From contig CM068592.1 in assembly GCA_035048485.1 (NCBI GenBank), positions 33,646,501 through 33,710,500 of the forward strand: 64,000 nt of DNA, read 5' to 3'. This document shows, piece by piece, positions 55,801 to 64,000 of this stretch. Under the pieces are notes generated by a model that saw nothing but the letters and a program-made list of their open reading frames with translations, was not told where the DNA came from and made no database searches. Within the stretch, counting starts at the first letter, position 1. The number at the start of each line of letters is the position of its first letter. This stretch comes from Pteria penguin. Lineage: Eukaryota; Mollusca; Bivalvia; Pterioida; Pteriidae. The position numbers were made by a program, and so were the translations under genes.

Positions 55801-58800
55801 GTGATGGTCGTTACCTTTAGATGTAAATATGTGATGGAGTGGTGATGGTCGTTACCTTTAGATGTAAACATGTGATGGAGTGGTGATGGTCGTTACCTTT
55901 AGATGTAAACATGTGATGGAGTGGTGATGGTCGTTACCTTTAGATGTAAACATGTGTTGGAGTGGTGATTGTCATTACCTTTAGAAGTAAATATGTGATG
56001 GAGTGGTGATGGTCGTTACCTTTAGATGTAAACATGTGATGGAGTGGTGATGGTCGTTACCTTTAGATGTAAACATGTGATGGAGTGGTGATGGTCGTTA
56101 CCTTTAGAAGTAAACATGTGTTGGAGTGGTGATTGTCGTTACCTTTAGAAGTAAACATGTGATGGAGTGGTGATTGTCGTTACCTTTAGATTTAGGTGTG
56201 TTAACCATGTCATGATCTACAAATTGTCCCCATGCCATCACCATAACAGTATGAGATGAATGAAACTTTGGACCCTCTTTACTTTGAAAAAGTATGTTAC
56301 TCAGCTCCCTGGCACTTGGCAATACTCCTCCACTGTGGCCCCGAGTTCTAGGTTTGTCCAGGACTAGAAAAATATGTAATAAACAAGAAAACACAGTAGA
56401 TTAAAACATTATGAAAGGCAGAAATGTACACTTAATCGTTGATGCTTACTGTGAATATTTGTAATGTAGATGCTCTTTGAAATTGTTACTGACTACTGAG
56501 TTTGATAAGTTTGAATTCATGAATTATATTTTATCATTCAAAAATGCGAAATCATCTCAATTGTTTCTTATAACCTCTCTCTGAATTCGACTTTTGAGGA
56601 ACTGAACGTGTTAATTCACATGCATCCAGATCTCAAAATGCATTTTAGTTATATTTTTAATTTCCTTATTTTATTCATATTTTTTCTGTTTGTGGATGAT
56701 GTCTCTAGTCAAACAAGAAACAATCACTCCTCTATAACACTTATTCTTACCTCTATAACACTTCGTCTTACCTCTATAACACTTAGTCTTACCTCTATAA
56801 CACTTAGTCTTACCTCGATAACACTAAATCTTACCTCTATAACACTTAGTCTTACCTCTATAACACTTCATCTTACCTCTATAACACTTAGTCTTACCTC
56901 TATAACACTTAGTCTTACCTCGATAACACTAAATCTTACCTCTATAACACTTAGTCTTACCTCTATAACACTTAGTCTTACTCTATAACACTTCGTCTTA
57001 CCTCTATAATACTTCGTCTTACCATTATAACACTTAGTCTTATCTCTATAACACTTATTCTTACCTCTATAACACTTCGTCTTACCTCTATAACACTTAG
57101 TCTTACCTCTATAACACTTAGTCTTACCTCTATAACACTTAGTCTTACCTCGATAACACTAAATCTTACCTCTATAACACTTCGTCTTACCTCTATAACA
57201 CTTCATCTTACCTCTATAACACTTAGTCTTACCTCTATAACACTTCGTCTTACCTCTATAACACTTTGTCTTACCTCTATAACACTTCGTCTTACCTCTA
57301 TAACACTTAGTCTTACTCTATAACACTTCGTCTTACCTCTACAATACTTCGTCTTACCACTATAACACTTAGTCTTATCTCTATAACACTTCGTCTTACC
57401 TCTATAACACTTCGTCTTACCTCTTTAACACTTAGTCTTACCTCTATAACACTTCGTCTTACCTTTATAACACTTAGTCTTATCTCTATAACACTTTGTC
57501 TTACCTCTATAACACTTCGTCTTACCTCTTTAACACTTAGTCTTACCTCTATAACACTTCGTCTTACCTTTATAACACTTAGTCTTACCTCTATAACACT
57601 TCGTCTTACCTTTATAACACTTAGTTTTACCTCTAATCTCAAGAGACCTATGCATGTGCTCCGCGGTACGTTGCTGTATAATGGCGATGTAACAATGTTA
57701 GTGTTGTATGTTATATAAGTGTCAATATTGCTTGTGGTCTGTTTAATGTAGATTTAGCATACTTACCGTCATCATATTCAGGGGGTAAGAGACGTAATTG
57801 TGGTTTATTAGACTGTCCCCAAGATGGATGCTGCAGATTATTACAAGAACCATCCATTGAGCGGTACGGATAGCTGTCATCACATTCTGAGATAGATATG
57901 GAAGAGCATGTTATAAAATCTTTTTAATACAGAGGAGAATTCTATAGATAATAAAATACTGAATGATACCAAAACAGTGATACCAAAACAATGATACCAA
58001 AAATATGATACCAAAACAATGATACCAAAAATATGATACCAAAACAATGATACCAAAAATATGATACCAAAAGAGACAAAAACCAATAAGTAAGATTGGT
58101 CCACTACTACATGTTATACAGAAGGATCCTCCATACACCTTTCATAGTGACGTTATCGTGTCGGATGAAATATATAATCCTAGCATCGTGAAAGACGTTG
58201 TACAATTTAATACATAAAAAATAAAAGATTTTTAAAAGCATATTGTGAATTTACTGAGTTTTTTTTAACGAATTATTATGATTATTGCTTATATAGAACG
58301 GCACCAAGAATAACAGAAAGAAAAGAATAACAGAAAGAAAAGAAGACATCTGAATGAGAAAACTCGGCACCGGTATTCAAGGATTTTGAGAATAAGCACA
58401 CAAAATACATCATAATATCAATTGCAATGCACTTATGGTATATTTTCGTTTATTCAAACGGAAGACTCAGTTCACAAATGCAGATTACGAATACATTTGG
58501 TACCATGTCTGTGCACCACTAACAACAAGGAGCTACGATGGACAATCATTGACCCTACATACTAGAGGAATTACTATATGCCAAGAATGTTTAAGTGTCT
58601 CCTGCCTAGATCAACTAATGTTCAAAGCATAAAGATATTACAAAATATAGTGATATAAGATATTGCAATTATGAAATATGGACTAACACTTGTACAGTAT
58701 TTTCATTGTTGCAAACTACCTCTTTAGTATGAGGCATATATAGTGCTCACCATAGTTTACTTTTTCATCGCAGAAATCTTTCACAACTTCATTCCAGAGA

Positions 58801-61041
58801 AGTTTCACCTTATTTGCTAATGTATGTGACCTGACATAAAATAAAATGTTCATTAAAGATAATAAAATTTATTAAATGAAAGTTATGCTTTGTGAAAATG
58901 TACATTATGTTTCAAGAGAGAGAGAGAGAGAAAGAGAGAGATTTGCATATTGGAGATATTTTTCAGTCGGTATGTAGTTTGCATACATTTTAACAAGTAA
59001 TGAAGCCGGTGTGGCCTAGTGGATAAGGAGCTTGGCTCGTGACCTAGAAGGCCCGGGTACGACTCCCAACCTGTGTGCACCGCTGTTCTGCCTTTCGGAT
59101 AAGACAGTAAAAACCTAAGTCCCGTGTCACGGTAGGCGTGGCACGTAATCATACCTCACTGCTTCGGATGGGTCCGTTGCAAAGGTCTAAATTTCTGTGC
59201 AATGCATCAGGCAGATGCCGTCACCATATACGTGAAATAATCATGGAGAGAATTAGAACAATATTCAATAAATTAACCAATCATTAGCAAGTAATGTTGA
59301 TGTATATATCATACTATATATCTACAGATCTCTTCATTTGACCCCCGAGATTTCACGAAACTATTGAATTAAAAGGGCATTTGTACCATGTAATAGCACA
59401 GAAATAAAATCTATACATAAATCTGGAATAATGCAAAGTGACTCTATATAGTTTTCTGGATACAAAACTACCGAAATTATGGCTAGAAAAGTGCATATCT
59501 AAGACAAATATGGTCAAAAGTCAAATAACTTGGATATTTCTTTTACTCATATATATAATACAGTAATTTAGAAACTTTATCTTGATATTCCACACACCTA
59601 TCTGTAAGTACTTCTTTTAACTGAGTCAAGTAACGCTTGGCAAAGTTTTCTACATAAGTGTATGGCTTAATCGCATGCGTTTCTCCTTTTTCTTTTTCAT
59701 GTGAGATACTTGTAACTTTACGTGCAGAATTCGATCCATCTGATAAAGTAGTAAAAGTTTCTTTTTGTGAAGTTGTCAGTTTTCCAGAGGACATAGTATT
59801 TGTTTCGATTTTATTGCTATCGAGAAATTTGCTTCTAGTTCTATTTGCAGTCATTATTTGTATATGTGGAGTTGTTTGTATTCGTTTTTCTTGATAAATT
59901 CCATTTACTGTATAAATATGATGATCACGAAGGATATTTTCTGTAGTTTGTCCACTCAAGTAACTGTTTGTTGTTTGGCGGTTGTCAAGATATACTTGTT
60001 TTATGTAATTTTTGTCCGTAGTTCTTGTTGATTTGGTGTTCATCTGCATATATGGAGTTGTTTGTTCTCGGTTACCTTGATAAATCCTATTCTCTGTATA
60101 AAAGGCTTGTTTTGGAAGATAGTTTTCTGTAGCCATTTGGGTCACATAACTATTTGTTCTCTGGCGATTGTCAACATACGCTTGGTTAATATTATGTCTA
60201 GAAGATTCATAACTTCCTTCCGTAGTACTAACTAACTTTGCTCCCATTATCGACTTCAGAAACTGCAGGAAATTCATACCGACAAGTGACGGTTTTGAAG
60301 TAGTTCCATAGTAAGGAACCATTTCCATAGTCATAGTTCTGCCAGGGTACTGTGAAATCATCTTTTCAGTGCCTGTGTACCTTTTCCGTGCTTTGGTAGT
60401 AGACGTCATTGATAAGAGTTTTGCTTCTTGCGTGTTTGTCTTCAGATTCCATCCTCTAGAAGATAATTTGGTAGCTTTTGTTACCATAAACAGAGGTCCA
60501 TTTGTGGAGTTTACAATAGGAATATGTGTGGAGGAGTTTCTTGTTATTTGTTGACTGTGTGTAAAAAGATTAGTTGAAGATCTGATATTAGGAGTTGATA
60601 TTGAATTATTAATTACACTAGATACAGATGTTGTATTATATACCGCTGATTCTAATGTTGCTCTTGATGTAAAGTTCTTCGAGTTCCTTAATGTGGTAGA
60701 GAAGTCCTTATGTGAATTTAAATCGGAAAATGATGTACGTGTTTTGAATGAATCGCCATATGAATTATAAGATCTGGTGGGTAAAGTCGTTGAAATTGAT
60801 GACTTGCTGAGAGCATCCCGTATCGGCGTACCAGTGGTAGGGTTGCTAACATCATGATGTTCTTTCATATCTCCTTTGACTTTTGTTGTATTATCGACAT
60901 TGTTGGTACTTATTGAAGGTATAACAGATGCTTGCATAGTTATAGGTGGCTTCAAGTATGATGGCCCTTGTATTGTGTTGTTTTCATTTAAAACTAATTT
61001 TACGATTCTGGTGATGTTCCGCACGTCAACGGTATTATTTC
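41985..61041 (-). CDS. Animal haem peroxidase, 14 exons, 5'-partial
   Basis: Member of the peroxidase-cyclooxygenase family (myeloperoxidase, peroxidasin and invertebrate chorion/shell peroxidases), which use H2O2 to oxidise halides or tyrosines. Exons in transcript order: 59598-61041, 58751-58830, 57767-57886, 56184-56363, 51268-51313, 50363-50466, 48259-48360, 47557-47655, 45243-45622, 44420-44538, 43783-44010, 42937-43094, 42670-42775 and 41985-42045. All are AG/GT with matching phases, giving 1074 codons plus stop. Hallmarks: YRSMDGSCNNLQHPSWG start, WGQFVDHD (distal His and haem-linked Asp), TSFIDASNVYGS, REHNRIARRL, FRFGHSQ (proximal His) and LNIQRGRDHGIPSYN. About 480 Ser/Thr/Asn-rich residues precede the catalytic domain. 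No Ig, LRR or transmembrane segments are seen, so it is not peroxidasin or DUOX. The first exon(s) with the signal peptide are not found. Confidence 0.95.
42670..42775 (-). CDS. Peroxidase exon: C-terminal part
   Basis: Acceptor attccag, donor gtaaga. Encodes SIKRMTLSKILCENMD and LQPSVM, matching the family's I+...L..ilC.Nt..i.vQ..vF segment. Confidence 0.95.
42879..42924. repeat. (GA)n microsatellite
   Basis: About 23 ga dinucleotides, in a 161-bp intron of the peroxidase gene. Confidence 0.97.
42937..43094 (-). CDS. Peroxidase exon: DIDLYAGG
   Basis: Acceptor gaataag, donor gtatgc. Encodes VDDIDLYAGGMLEKHLPGAS, VGPLFSHLIAQQF and DRFWYEN, all conserved. A (CT)n run on the transcribed strand begins about 13 nt after the donor. 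Confidence 0.97.
43292..43326. repeat. AT palindrome (tacgtata)
   Basis: Self-complementary run of tatacgtatatatata type, in a peroxidase intron. Confidence 0.8.
43783..44010 (-). CDS. Peroxidase exon: LNIQRGRDHG signature
   Basis: Acceptor gtacag, donor gtaaaa. Encodes HSFDLPALNIQRGRDHGIPS and YNKWRKFIGLP, the strongest family signature. Confidence 0.98.
44306..44367. repeat. (ATT)n microsatellite
   Basis: att triplets preceded by a few atc/att alternations; in the peroxidase intron between exons 43783-44010 and 44420-44538. Confidence 0.95.
44420..44538 (-). CDS. Peroxidase exon: IIRWMSTDTCTKADR
   Basis: Acceptor tcgcactag, donor gtgaaa. It was found by phase: its neighbours end in phase 0 and start in phase 2, and this 119-nt exon fills the gap exactly. 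RWMSTDTCTKADR occupies the place of the family's RGLM..PAQ..D segment. Cysteine-rich, with no other close match recalled. Confidence 0.85.
44892..45009. repeat. (AAAT)n microsatellite
   Basis: Roughly 29 aaat tetranucleotides with one irregularity near 44945; in a peroxidase intron. Confidence 0.97.
45243..45622 (-). CDS. Peroxidase exon: catalytic Arg, Glu, proximal His
   Basis: Acceptor tttacag, donor gtatat, ends phase 0. GDKRMNEVPNLSALH supplies the catalytic Arg and the haem-ester Glu; the Met that forms myeloperoxidase's sulfonium link is Val here. REHNRIARRLAEVNPHW and EARKILGAYMQHITY follow, then FRFGHSQ with the proximal haem-ligand His. Confidence 0.97.
45909..46137. mobile_element. 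Foldback MITE, 48-bp terminal inverted repeats
   Basis: The left arm 45909-45956 (acaaagaacaataaactcag...) and right arm 46090-46137 match in inverted form with one mismatch. An inner inverted pair (taagctatgtgaaatccat / atggatttcacatagctta) lies between. Non-coding, in a peroxidase intron, directly before the 69-bp array. Target duplication unclear. Confidence 0.9.
46190..47365. repeat. 69-bp minisatellite, about 17 copies
   Basis: The unit contains acagatgtggcatatgacca tatcaaggtagataactcta followed by acgtaaagacccaatagttc. Because 69 = 23 codons, a 210-codon frame (and others on both strands) stays open; not a gene. It lies wholly within the peroxidase intron between exons 47557-47655 and 45243-45622. 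Confidence 0.95.
47557..47655 (-). CDS. Peroxidase exon
   Basis: Acceptor attgtag, donor gtaaga. Encodes LGKLPPKWHGNKCNLNS and QGTFCMLGG, leading into GDKRMNEVP. Confidence 0.95.
48259..48360 (-). CDS. Peroxidase exon: FIDASNVYGS
   Basis: Acceptor atgacag, donor gtatga. Encodes IREQVNTVTSFIDASNVYGS, with the Asp/Ser residues of the structural calcium site. Confidence 0.97.
48541..50272. repeat. 40-bp minisatellite, about 43 copies
   Basis: The unit is gagtgagtatacgcgaaaca cgtgtacagtgcagtatact. Nearly every copy contains CACGTG. Copies ending 'actaggct' are concentrated at 49505-50272, while 'gtatact' copies fill the left part. As 40 is not a multiple of 3 and the unit lacks minus-strand stops, all three minus frames are open for hundreds of codons; these are not genes. 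Intron of the peroxidase gene. Confidence 0.97.
50363..50466 (-). CDS. Peroxidase exon: CFPI segment
   Basis: Acceptor cttcttcag, donor gtaata. Encodes NCFPIEIPNNDEYF and SCMEFVRSTPAASCLPG, typical of the family. The 40-bp array starts about 90 bp downstream. Confidence 0.96.
50815..51010 (-). repeat. Inverted copy of the RT element tail
   Basis: Read on the minus strand it gives atatggaggattattatgaa, cagtgagtgggaaggtgc and gcccgtaaccaggttaacca, matching the 41092-41395 tail. More diverged than 33270-33560. Confidence 0.75.
51268..51313 (-). CDS. Peroxidase micro-exon, 46 nt
   Basis: Acceptor attccag, donor gtacgt. Encodes SRITNGNCCSPNNIR, the CC-containing link between the distal-His exon and the CFPI exon. 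It is supported by phase on both sides and is isolated between large array-filled introns. Confidence 0.85.
51701..52668. repeat. 33-bp minisatellite, about 29 copies
   Basis: The unit is tacaatgtacatgtattagg ttgctgttgttca. At 33 bp (11 codons) and with few stops it leaves frames open on both strands for over 300 codons; not genes. In the intron between peroxidase exons 56184-56363 and 51268-51313. Confidence 0.97.
52778..52845. repeat. (TA)n microsatellite
   Basis: About 34 ta dinucleotides without interruption. Confidence 0.98.
52846..53767. other. Peroxidase intron, nothing recognised
   Basis: Unique-looking AT-rich sequence between two arrays. A moderately GC-rich stretch near 53070-53250 may be old repeat DNA. 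No exon seen. Confidence 0.5.
53768..56183. repeat. 41-bp minisatellite, about 59 copies
   Basis: The plus-strand unit is gtaaacatgtgatggagtgg tgattgtcgttacctttaga t. It abuts exon 56184-56363: the real boundary on the minus strand is TCTAAAG|GTAACGACAATC, and the same string recurs in nearly every unit. Variants (agaag/agatg, gatggtcg/gattgtcg) alternate irregularly. Confidence 0.98.
56184..56363 (-). CDS. Peroxidase exon: distal haem side
   Basis: Acceptor tttctag, donor gtaacg. Encodes LPSARELSNILF and MVMAWGQFVDHDMV; Q, D and H of WGQFVDHD match the distal Gln, the ester-forming Asp and the distal His. Its donor lies in the first unit of the 41-bp array. Confidence 0.97.
56726..57632. 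repeat. 21-bp minisatellite, about 43 copies
   Basis: The unit is tctataacacttagtcttac c (21 bp). On the transcribed strand each copy reads ATAGAGGTAAGACTAAG, which contains GAG|GTAAGA. Two longer blocks within it are near duplicates of each other. In the intron between peroxidase exons 57767-57886 and 56184-56363. Confidence 0.97.
57767..57886 (-). CDS. Peroxidase exon: start of catalytic domain
   Basis: Acceptor atctcag, donor gtaagt. Encodes YPYRSMDGSCNNLQHPSWGQ and RLLPPEYDD, the classic opening of animal haem peroxidases. Confidence 0.97.
57964..58073. repeat. 14-bp minisatellite, 8 copies
   Basis: Alternating units gataccaaaacaat and gataccaaaaatat, just upstream (in transcript sense) of peroxidase exon 57767-57886. 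Confidence 0.95.
58751..58830 (-). CDS. Peroxidase exon: linker
   Basis: Acceptor ttatgtcag, donor gtgagc. Encodes SHTLANKVKLLWNEVVKDFC; one cysteine precedes the catalytic domain. Confidence 0.85.
59003..59287 (+). mobile_element. tRNA-derived SINE in a peroxidase intron
   Basis: Head aagccggtgtggcctagtgg (A box), ggtacgactcc (B box with a G>A-type change), body and aaccaatcatt tail. Flanked by the 9-bp duplication CAAGTAATG (58994-59002 and 59288-59296). Antisense to the gene. Confidence 0.94.
59598..61041 (-). CDS. Peroxidase exon: Ser/Thr/Asn-rich extension
   Basis: Acceptor ctttccag, donor gtgtgt, 1444 nt. Encodes ~480 residues of low-complexity, Ser/Thr/Asn-rich sequence with many N-x-S/T sites, suggesting a heavily glycosylated mucin-like stretch. 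A ~60-residue unit is duplicated (about residues 281-343 and 344-402; YVDNRQRTNSYV / YLDNRQTTNSYL and NRIYQGNREQTTPYMQ / NGIYQEKRIQTTPHIQ). It joins the next exon in phase 2, giving LTDR-SHTLANK. Confidence 0.85.
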
Positions 61042-61189
61042 CTGGAAAGATATAAATCTTTAGAAAAAAGCCATAAAAGTGAAATGAGTAGCAAAATATA
61101 CAATAAGCAGTGCTTGCCTGTAAGTTTTCTAAATCTGTTTCTCATTTGCTTGAGTAATATCGACAGAGGACGATTAGCTAAAGCGACAA

Positions 61190-61345
61190 GAGTTACTCAG
61201 CTGGTGTAGTTAACCGGTGTACGGATGCCCACATTCCAACTTACTGCAAAAGCACCCAAATTAAAGGACATACGTTTAAAAATCAATAAATAATCATCTG
61301 TATAGAGAACAATGATCAACATGTTTTTCAAGACGAGAGGTCATA
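61190..61345 (-). repeat. Inverted copy of the RT element tail
   Basis: Minus-strand reading gives ccgtacaccggttaactaca, gcttttgcagtaagttgg and gttctctatacagatgatta, matching 41092-41395 with more changes. It lies 149 bp upstream of the large peroxidase exon. Confidence 0.7.
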
Positions 61346-61438
61346 AAAATTATGTATGACTCCCATATGTTAGACCAAATGTCAAACCTCTTTACAAAAA
61401 AAGAAATTACCTTTCAACATACACAATATTTTTTATAA

Positions 61439-63765
61439 CCCTAAGATATGGAACGCCACAGCTGCCTTAAGGTAGCTAATCATGTATTAGTATGTTAACA
61501 TGTTATAACATTCGGTGCTTTTAATATAACATAGAGTCATATTGATGTTACATGAAGTAGCAATAATATAATGCACAGTTGTATTAATGTAATGTGGAGT
61601 CATATTGATAAAACATGAAGTTATATTGATATAAAGTGGAGTCATATTTATAAAACATGAAATCATATTGATATAATGTGAAGTCATATTGATATAACAG
61701 AGAATTATGCTGATATAATGTGGAGTCATATTAATATAACGTGCAGTCATATTGATATAACATGGAGTCATATTGATATAGCATAGACATGTCGATAAAA
61801 CGTGGAGTCATATTGATGTATCGTGAAGTCATATTGAATATTGATATAACATAGAGTCATGTTGATATAACATGGAGTCATATTGATATAACATAGAGTC
61901 ATGTTGATATAACATAGAGTCATGTTGATATACGTGGAGTCATATTGATATAACGTGAAGTCATATTGATATAACATAGAGTCATGTTGATATAACATGG
62001 AGTCATATTGATATAACATAGAGTCATATTGATATAACATAGAGTCATGTTGATATAACATGGAGTCATATTGATATAACATAGAGTCATGTTGATATAC
62101 GTGGAGTCATACTGATATAACGTAAAGTCATATTGATATAACATAGAGTCATGTTGATATAACGTGAAGTCATATTGATATAACATAGAGTCATGTTGAT
62201 ATGACATAGAGTCATATTGATATAACATAGTCATGTTGATATACGTGGAGTCATATTGATATAACGTGGAGTTATATTGATATAACATGAAATCAAATTG
62301 ATATAACGTAGAGTCATATTGATATGATATAGAGTTTCCACAATCCGCATGAGACCGTCTTCTGGCCCTGTAGTTGCCATAGAGTAGAATTTTTAAATGA
62401 AGTTTGGCGCGAAATGTATGGCGAGGAAAAGTCCGAGTTCTTCCGAATGGCCTTTACATAACGTCGTTTTGACCTACTGATGATCTTGCTGCCATGATAT
62501 ATATCAATATGACTCCACGTTATAGCAACATGACTCTATGTTGTATCAGTATAACTCTACGTTATATCAACATGACTCCATGTAATATCAATATGATACC
62601 ATGTAATATCAATATGATACCTTGTTATATCAATATGATACCATGTTATATCAATATGATACCTTGTTATATCAATATGATACCATGTAATATCAATATG
62701 ATACCTTGTTATATCAATATGATACCATGTTATATCAATATGATACCTTGTTATATCAATATGATACCATGTAATATCAATATGATACCTTGTTATATCA
62801 ATATGATACCATGTTATATCAATATGATACCTTGTTATATCAATATGATACCATGTTATATCAATATGATACCTTGTTATATCAATATGACTCCATGTTA
62901 TATCAACATGACTCTATGTTATATCAATATGATACCATGTTATATCAATATGACACCATGTTATATCAACATGACTCCATGTAATATCAATATGATACCA
63001 TGTTATATCAATATGACACCATGTTATATCAATATGATACCATGTTATATCAATATGACTCCATGTTATATCAATATGACTCCATGTAATATCAATATGA
63101 TACCATGTTATATCAATATGACTCCACGTTATGTCAATATGACTCTGTATTATACCAATACGATTGCACGTTATATCAACATGACTACGTTATATCAAAA
63201 TGACTCCACGTTAACTCAACATGACTCAAGATTATACCAATATGACTCTATGTAATATCAATATGATTCAATGTTATATCGATTTGAAACCACGTTATAT
63301 CAATATGATTCAATGTTATATCAATATGATTCCACGTTATATCAGTTTGACACCACGTTATATCAATATGGCTTTATAATGTATCATTATGACTTCATGG
63401 TATATTGATGACTGCATGTTTTATCAATATGACTCCATGTTGTATTGATATGACTCCATGGTTTATCAATATGACTCCATGTTATATCAATATGACTCCA
63501 TGTCATATCAACATTATTTTATGTTACATCAATATGATTTCATGTTTTATAAATATGACTCCACGTTATATCAATATGACTTCATGTTTTACCAATTTGA
63601 CTCCATATTACATCAATACAACTTTACATTATATTGTTACTACTTCATGTAACATCAATATGACTCTATGTTATATTAAAAGCACCGAATGTTATGACAT
63701 GTTAACATACTAACACATGATTACATGTAGCTACCTTAAGGAAGCTGCGACGTTCCATACTAAGG
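61439..63765. mobile_element. 2.3-kb foldback element with satellite arms
   Basis: Outer ends are inverted repeats: ttaaggtagct...taacattcggtgctttt on the left (from 61439) and aaaagcaccgaatgtta...agctaccttaa on the right (to 63765). Each arm is an array of one 21-bp unit, gtcatattgatataacatgg a on the left and its reverse complement on the right. Left arm ~0.9 kb, right arm ~1.27 kb. The unique centre is 62337-62492. The 253-codon frame in the right arm (YINMIPC repeats) reflects the 21-bp period and is not a gene. No transposase. Confidence 0.9.
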
Positions 63766-64000
63766 TGTTTGACCCAATGTTGAACATCTTTACGAAGTTA
63801 TACTGTAAAATAATCCACATCAAACATTGACACCAAAATTGGTTTTCACATCAGTCCACATTTGCATTGTAACCAAGGACAAGATTTTGAAGAATTGGCG
63901 TTTGTCAATGTTTTTGATAGAAATGCAAAACTGAATTTCAAATTCATGAGCAACAAAAATTATACATTTTGTCATATAAATATTTGTGTTGGCAATAATT
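63766..64000. other. Right flank, nothing recognised
   Basis: AT-rich sequence without a recognisable exon. The missing 5' exon(s) of the peroxidase should lie here or beyond the window. Confidence 0.4.

Noticed and set aside
53768..56183. CRISPR array
   Set aside because: Direct head-to-tail repeats of 41 bp with no unique spacers, in a eukaryotic intron.
58435..58632. 65-codon plus-strand ORF
   Set aside because: Antisense in a peroxidase intron, no domain, no splice partners; chance length in this composition.
59598..61041. Separate Ser/Thr-rich gene upstream of the peroxidase
   Set aside because: The donor phase matches the next exon exactly, there is no stop before the donor and no ATG start of its own at the 5' side; one gene is the simpler model.
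62494..63255. 253-codon YINMIPC repeat protein
   Set aside because: 21-bp satellite arm of the foldback element.

Overview
The window is nuclear DNA from an animal with intron-rich genes, most likely a bivalve mollusc. Three things support this: GT-AG introns with consistent phases, a repeat family with the ends TTAGCTCACCTGAG and GGGCCTCTTGTTT that I know as common in bivalve genomes, and several copies of a tRNA-derived SINE. The species cannot be named from the sequence. There is no bacterial, plasmid or phage content.

Layout. (1) 1-24259, plus strand: seventeen coding exons of RECK (reversion-inducing cysteine-rich protein with Kazal motifs). They run from the middle of CC motif 2 to the C-terminal GPI-type tail; the signal peptide and first CC motif lie left of the window. 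Its introns carry a ~4.7 kb Helentron/'pearl'-like repeat with four ~0.87 kb internal units, a near-perfect palindromic element, a SINE and two minisatellites. (2) 24260-31800: 3' flank of RECK, a short MITE with long terminal inverted repeats, a 72-bp minisatellite array split by a SINE, and a further decayed SINE. (3) 31818-32915, minus strand: an intronless B-box/beta-propeller (TRIM-like) gene. (4) 35190-41470: a ~45-bp satellite interrupted by one SINE and two reverse-transcriptase elements. (5) 41985-61041, minus strand: fourteen coding exons of an animal haem peroxidase with a ~480-residue Ser/Thr-rich N-terminal extension. Its 5' end is not seen. (6) 61439-63765: a ~2.3 kb foldback structure whose arms are arrays of one 21-bp unit in opposite orientation.

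Both multi-exon genes were read exon by exon. Every junction was placed at AG/GT sites and every phase closes, giving 872 codons plus stop for RECK and 1074 codons plus stop for the peroxidase. The two genes are not functionally linked. RECK is a membrane-anchored regulator of metalloproteinases (and of Wnt7 in vertebrates); the peroxidase is probably secreted and oxidises or cross-links extracellular substrates.

The most unusual feature is the density of minisatellites (unit sizes 14, 21, 33, 40, 41, 45, 52, ~60, 69 and 72 bp). Several units contain splice-site-like sequences in the sense orientation of the gene. The clearest is the 41-bp array at 53768-56183, which begins exactly at a real exon/intron boundary and repeats that 5' splice site about 59 times. 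All very long ORFs in the arrays are consequences of repeat periodicity, not genes.
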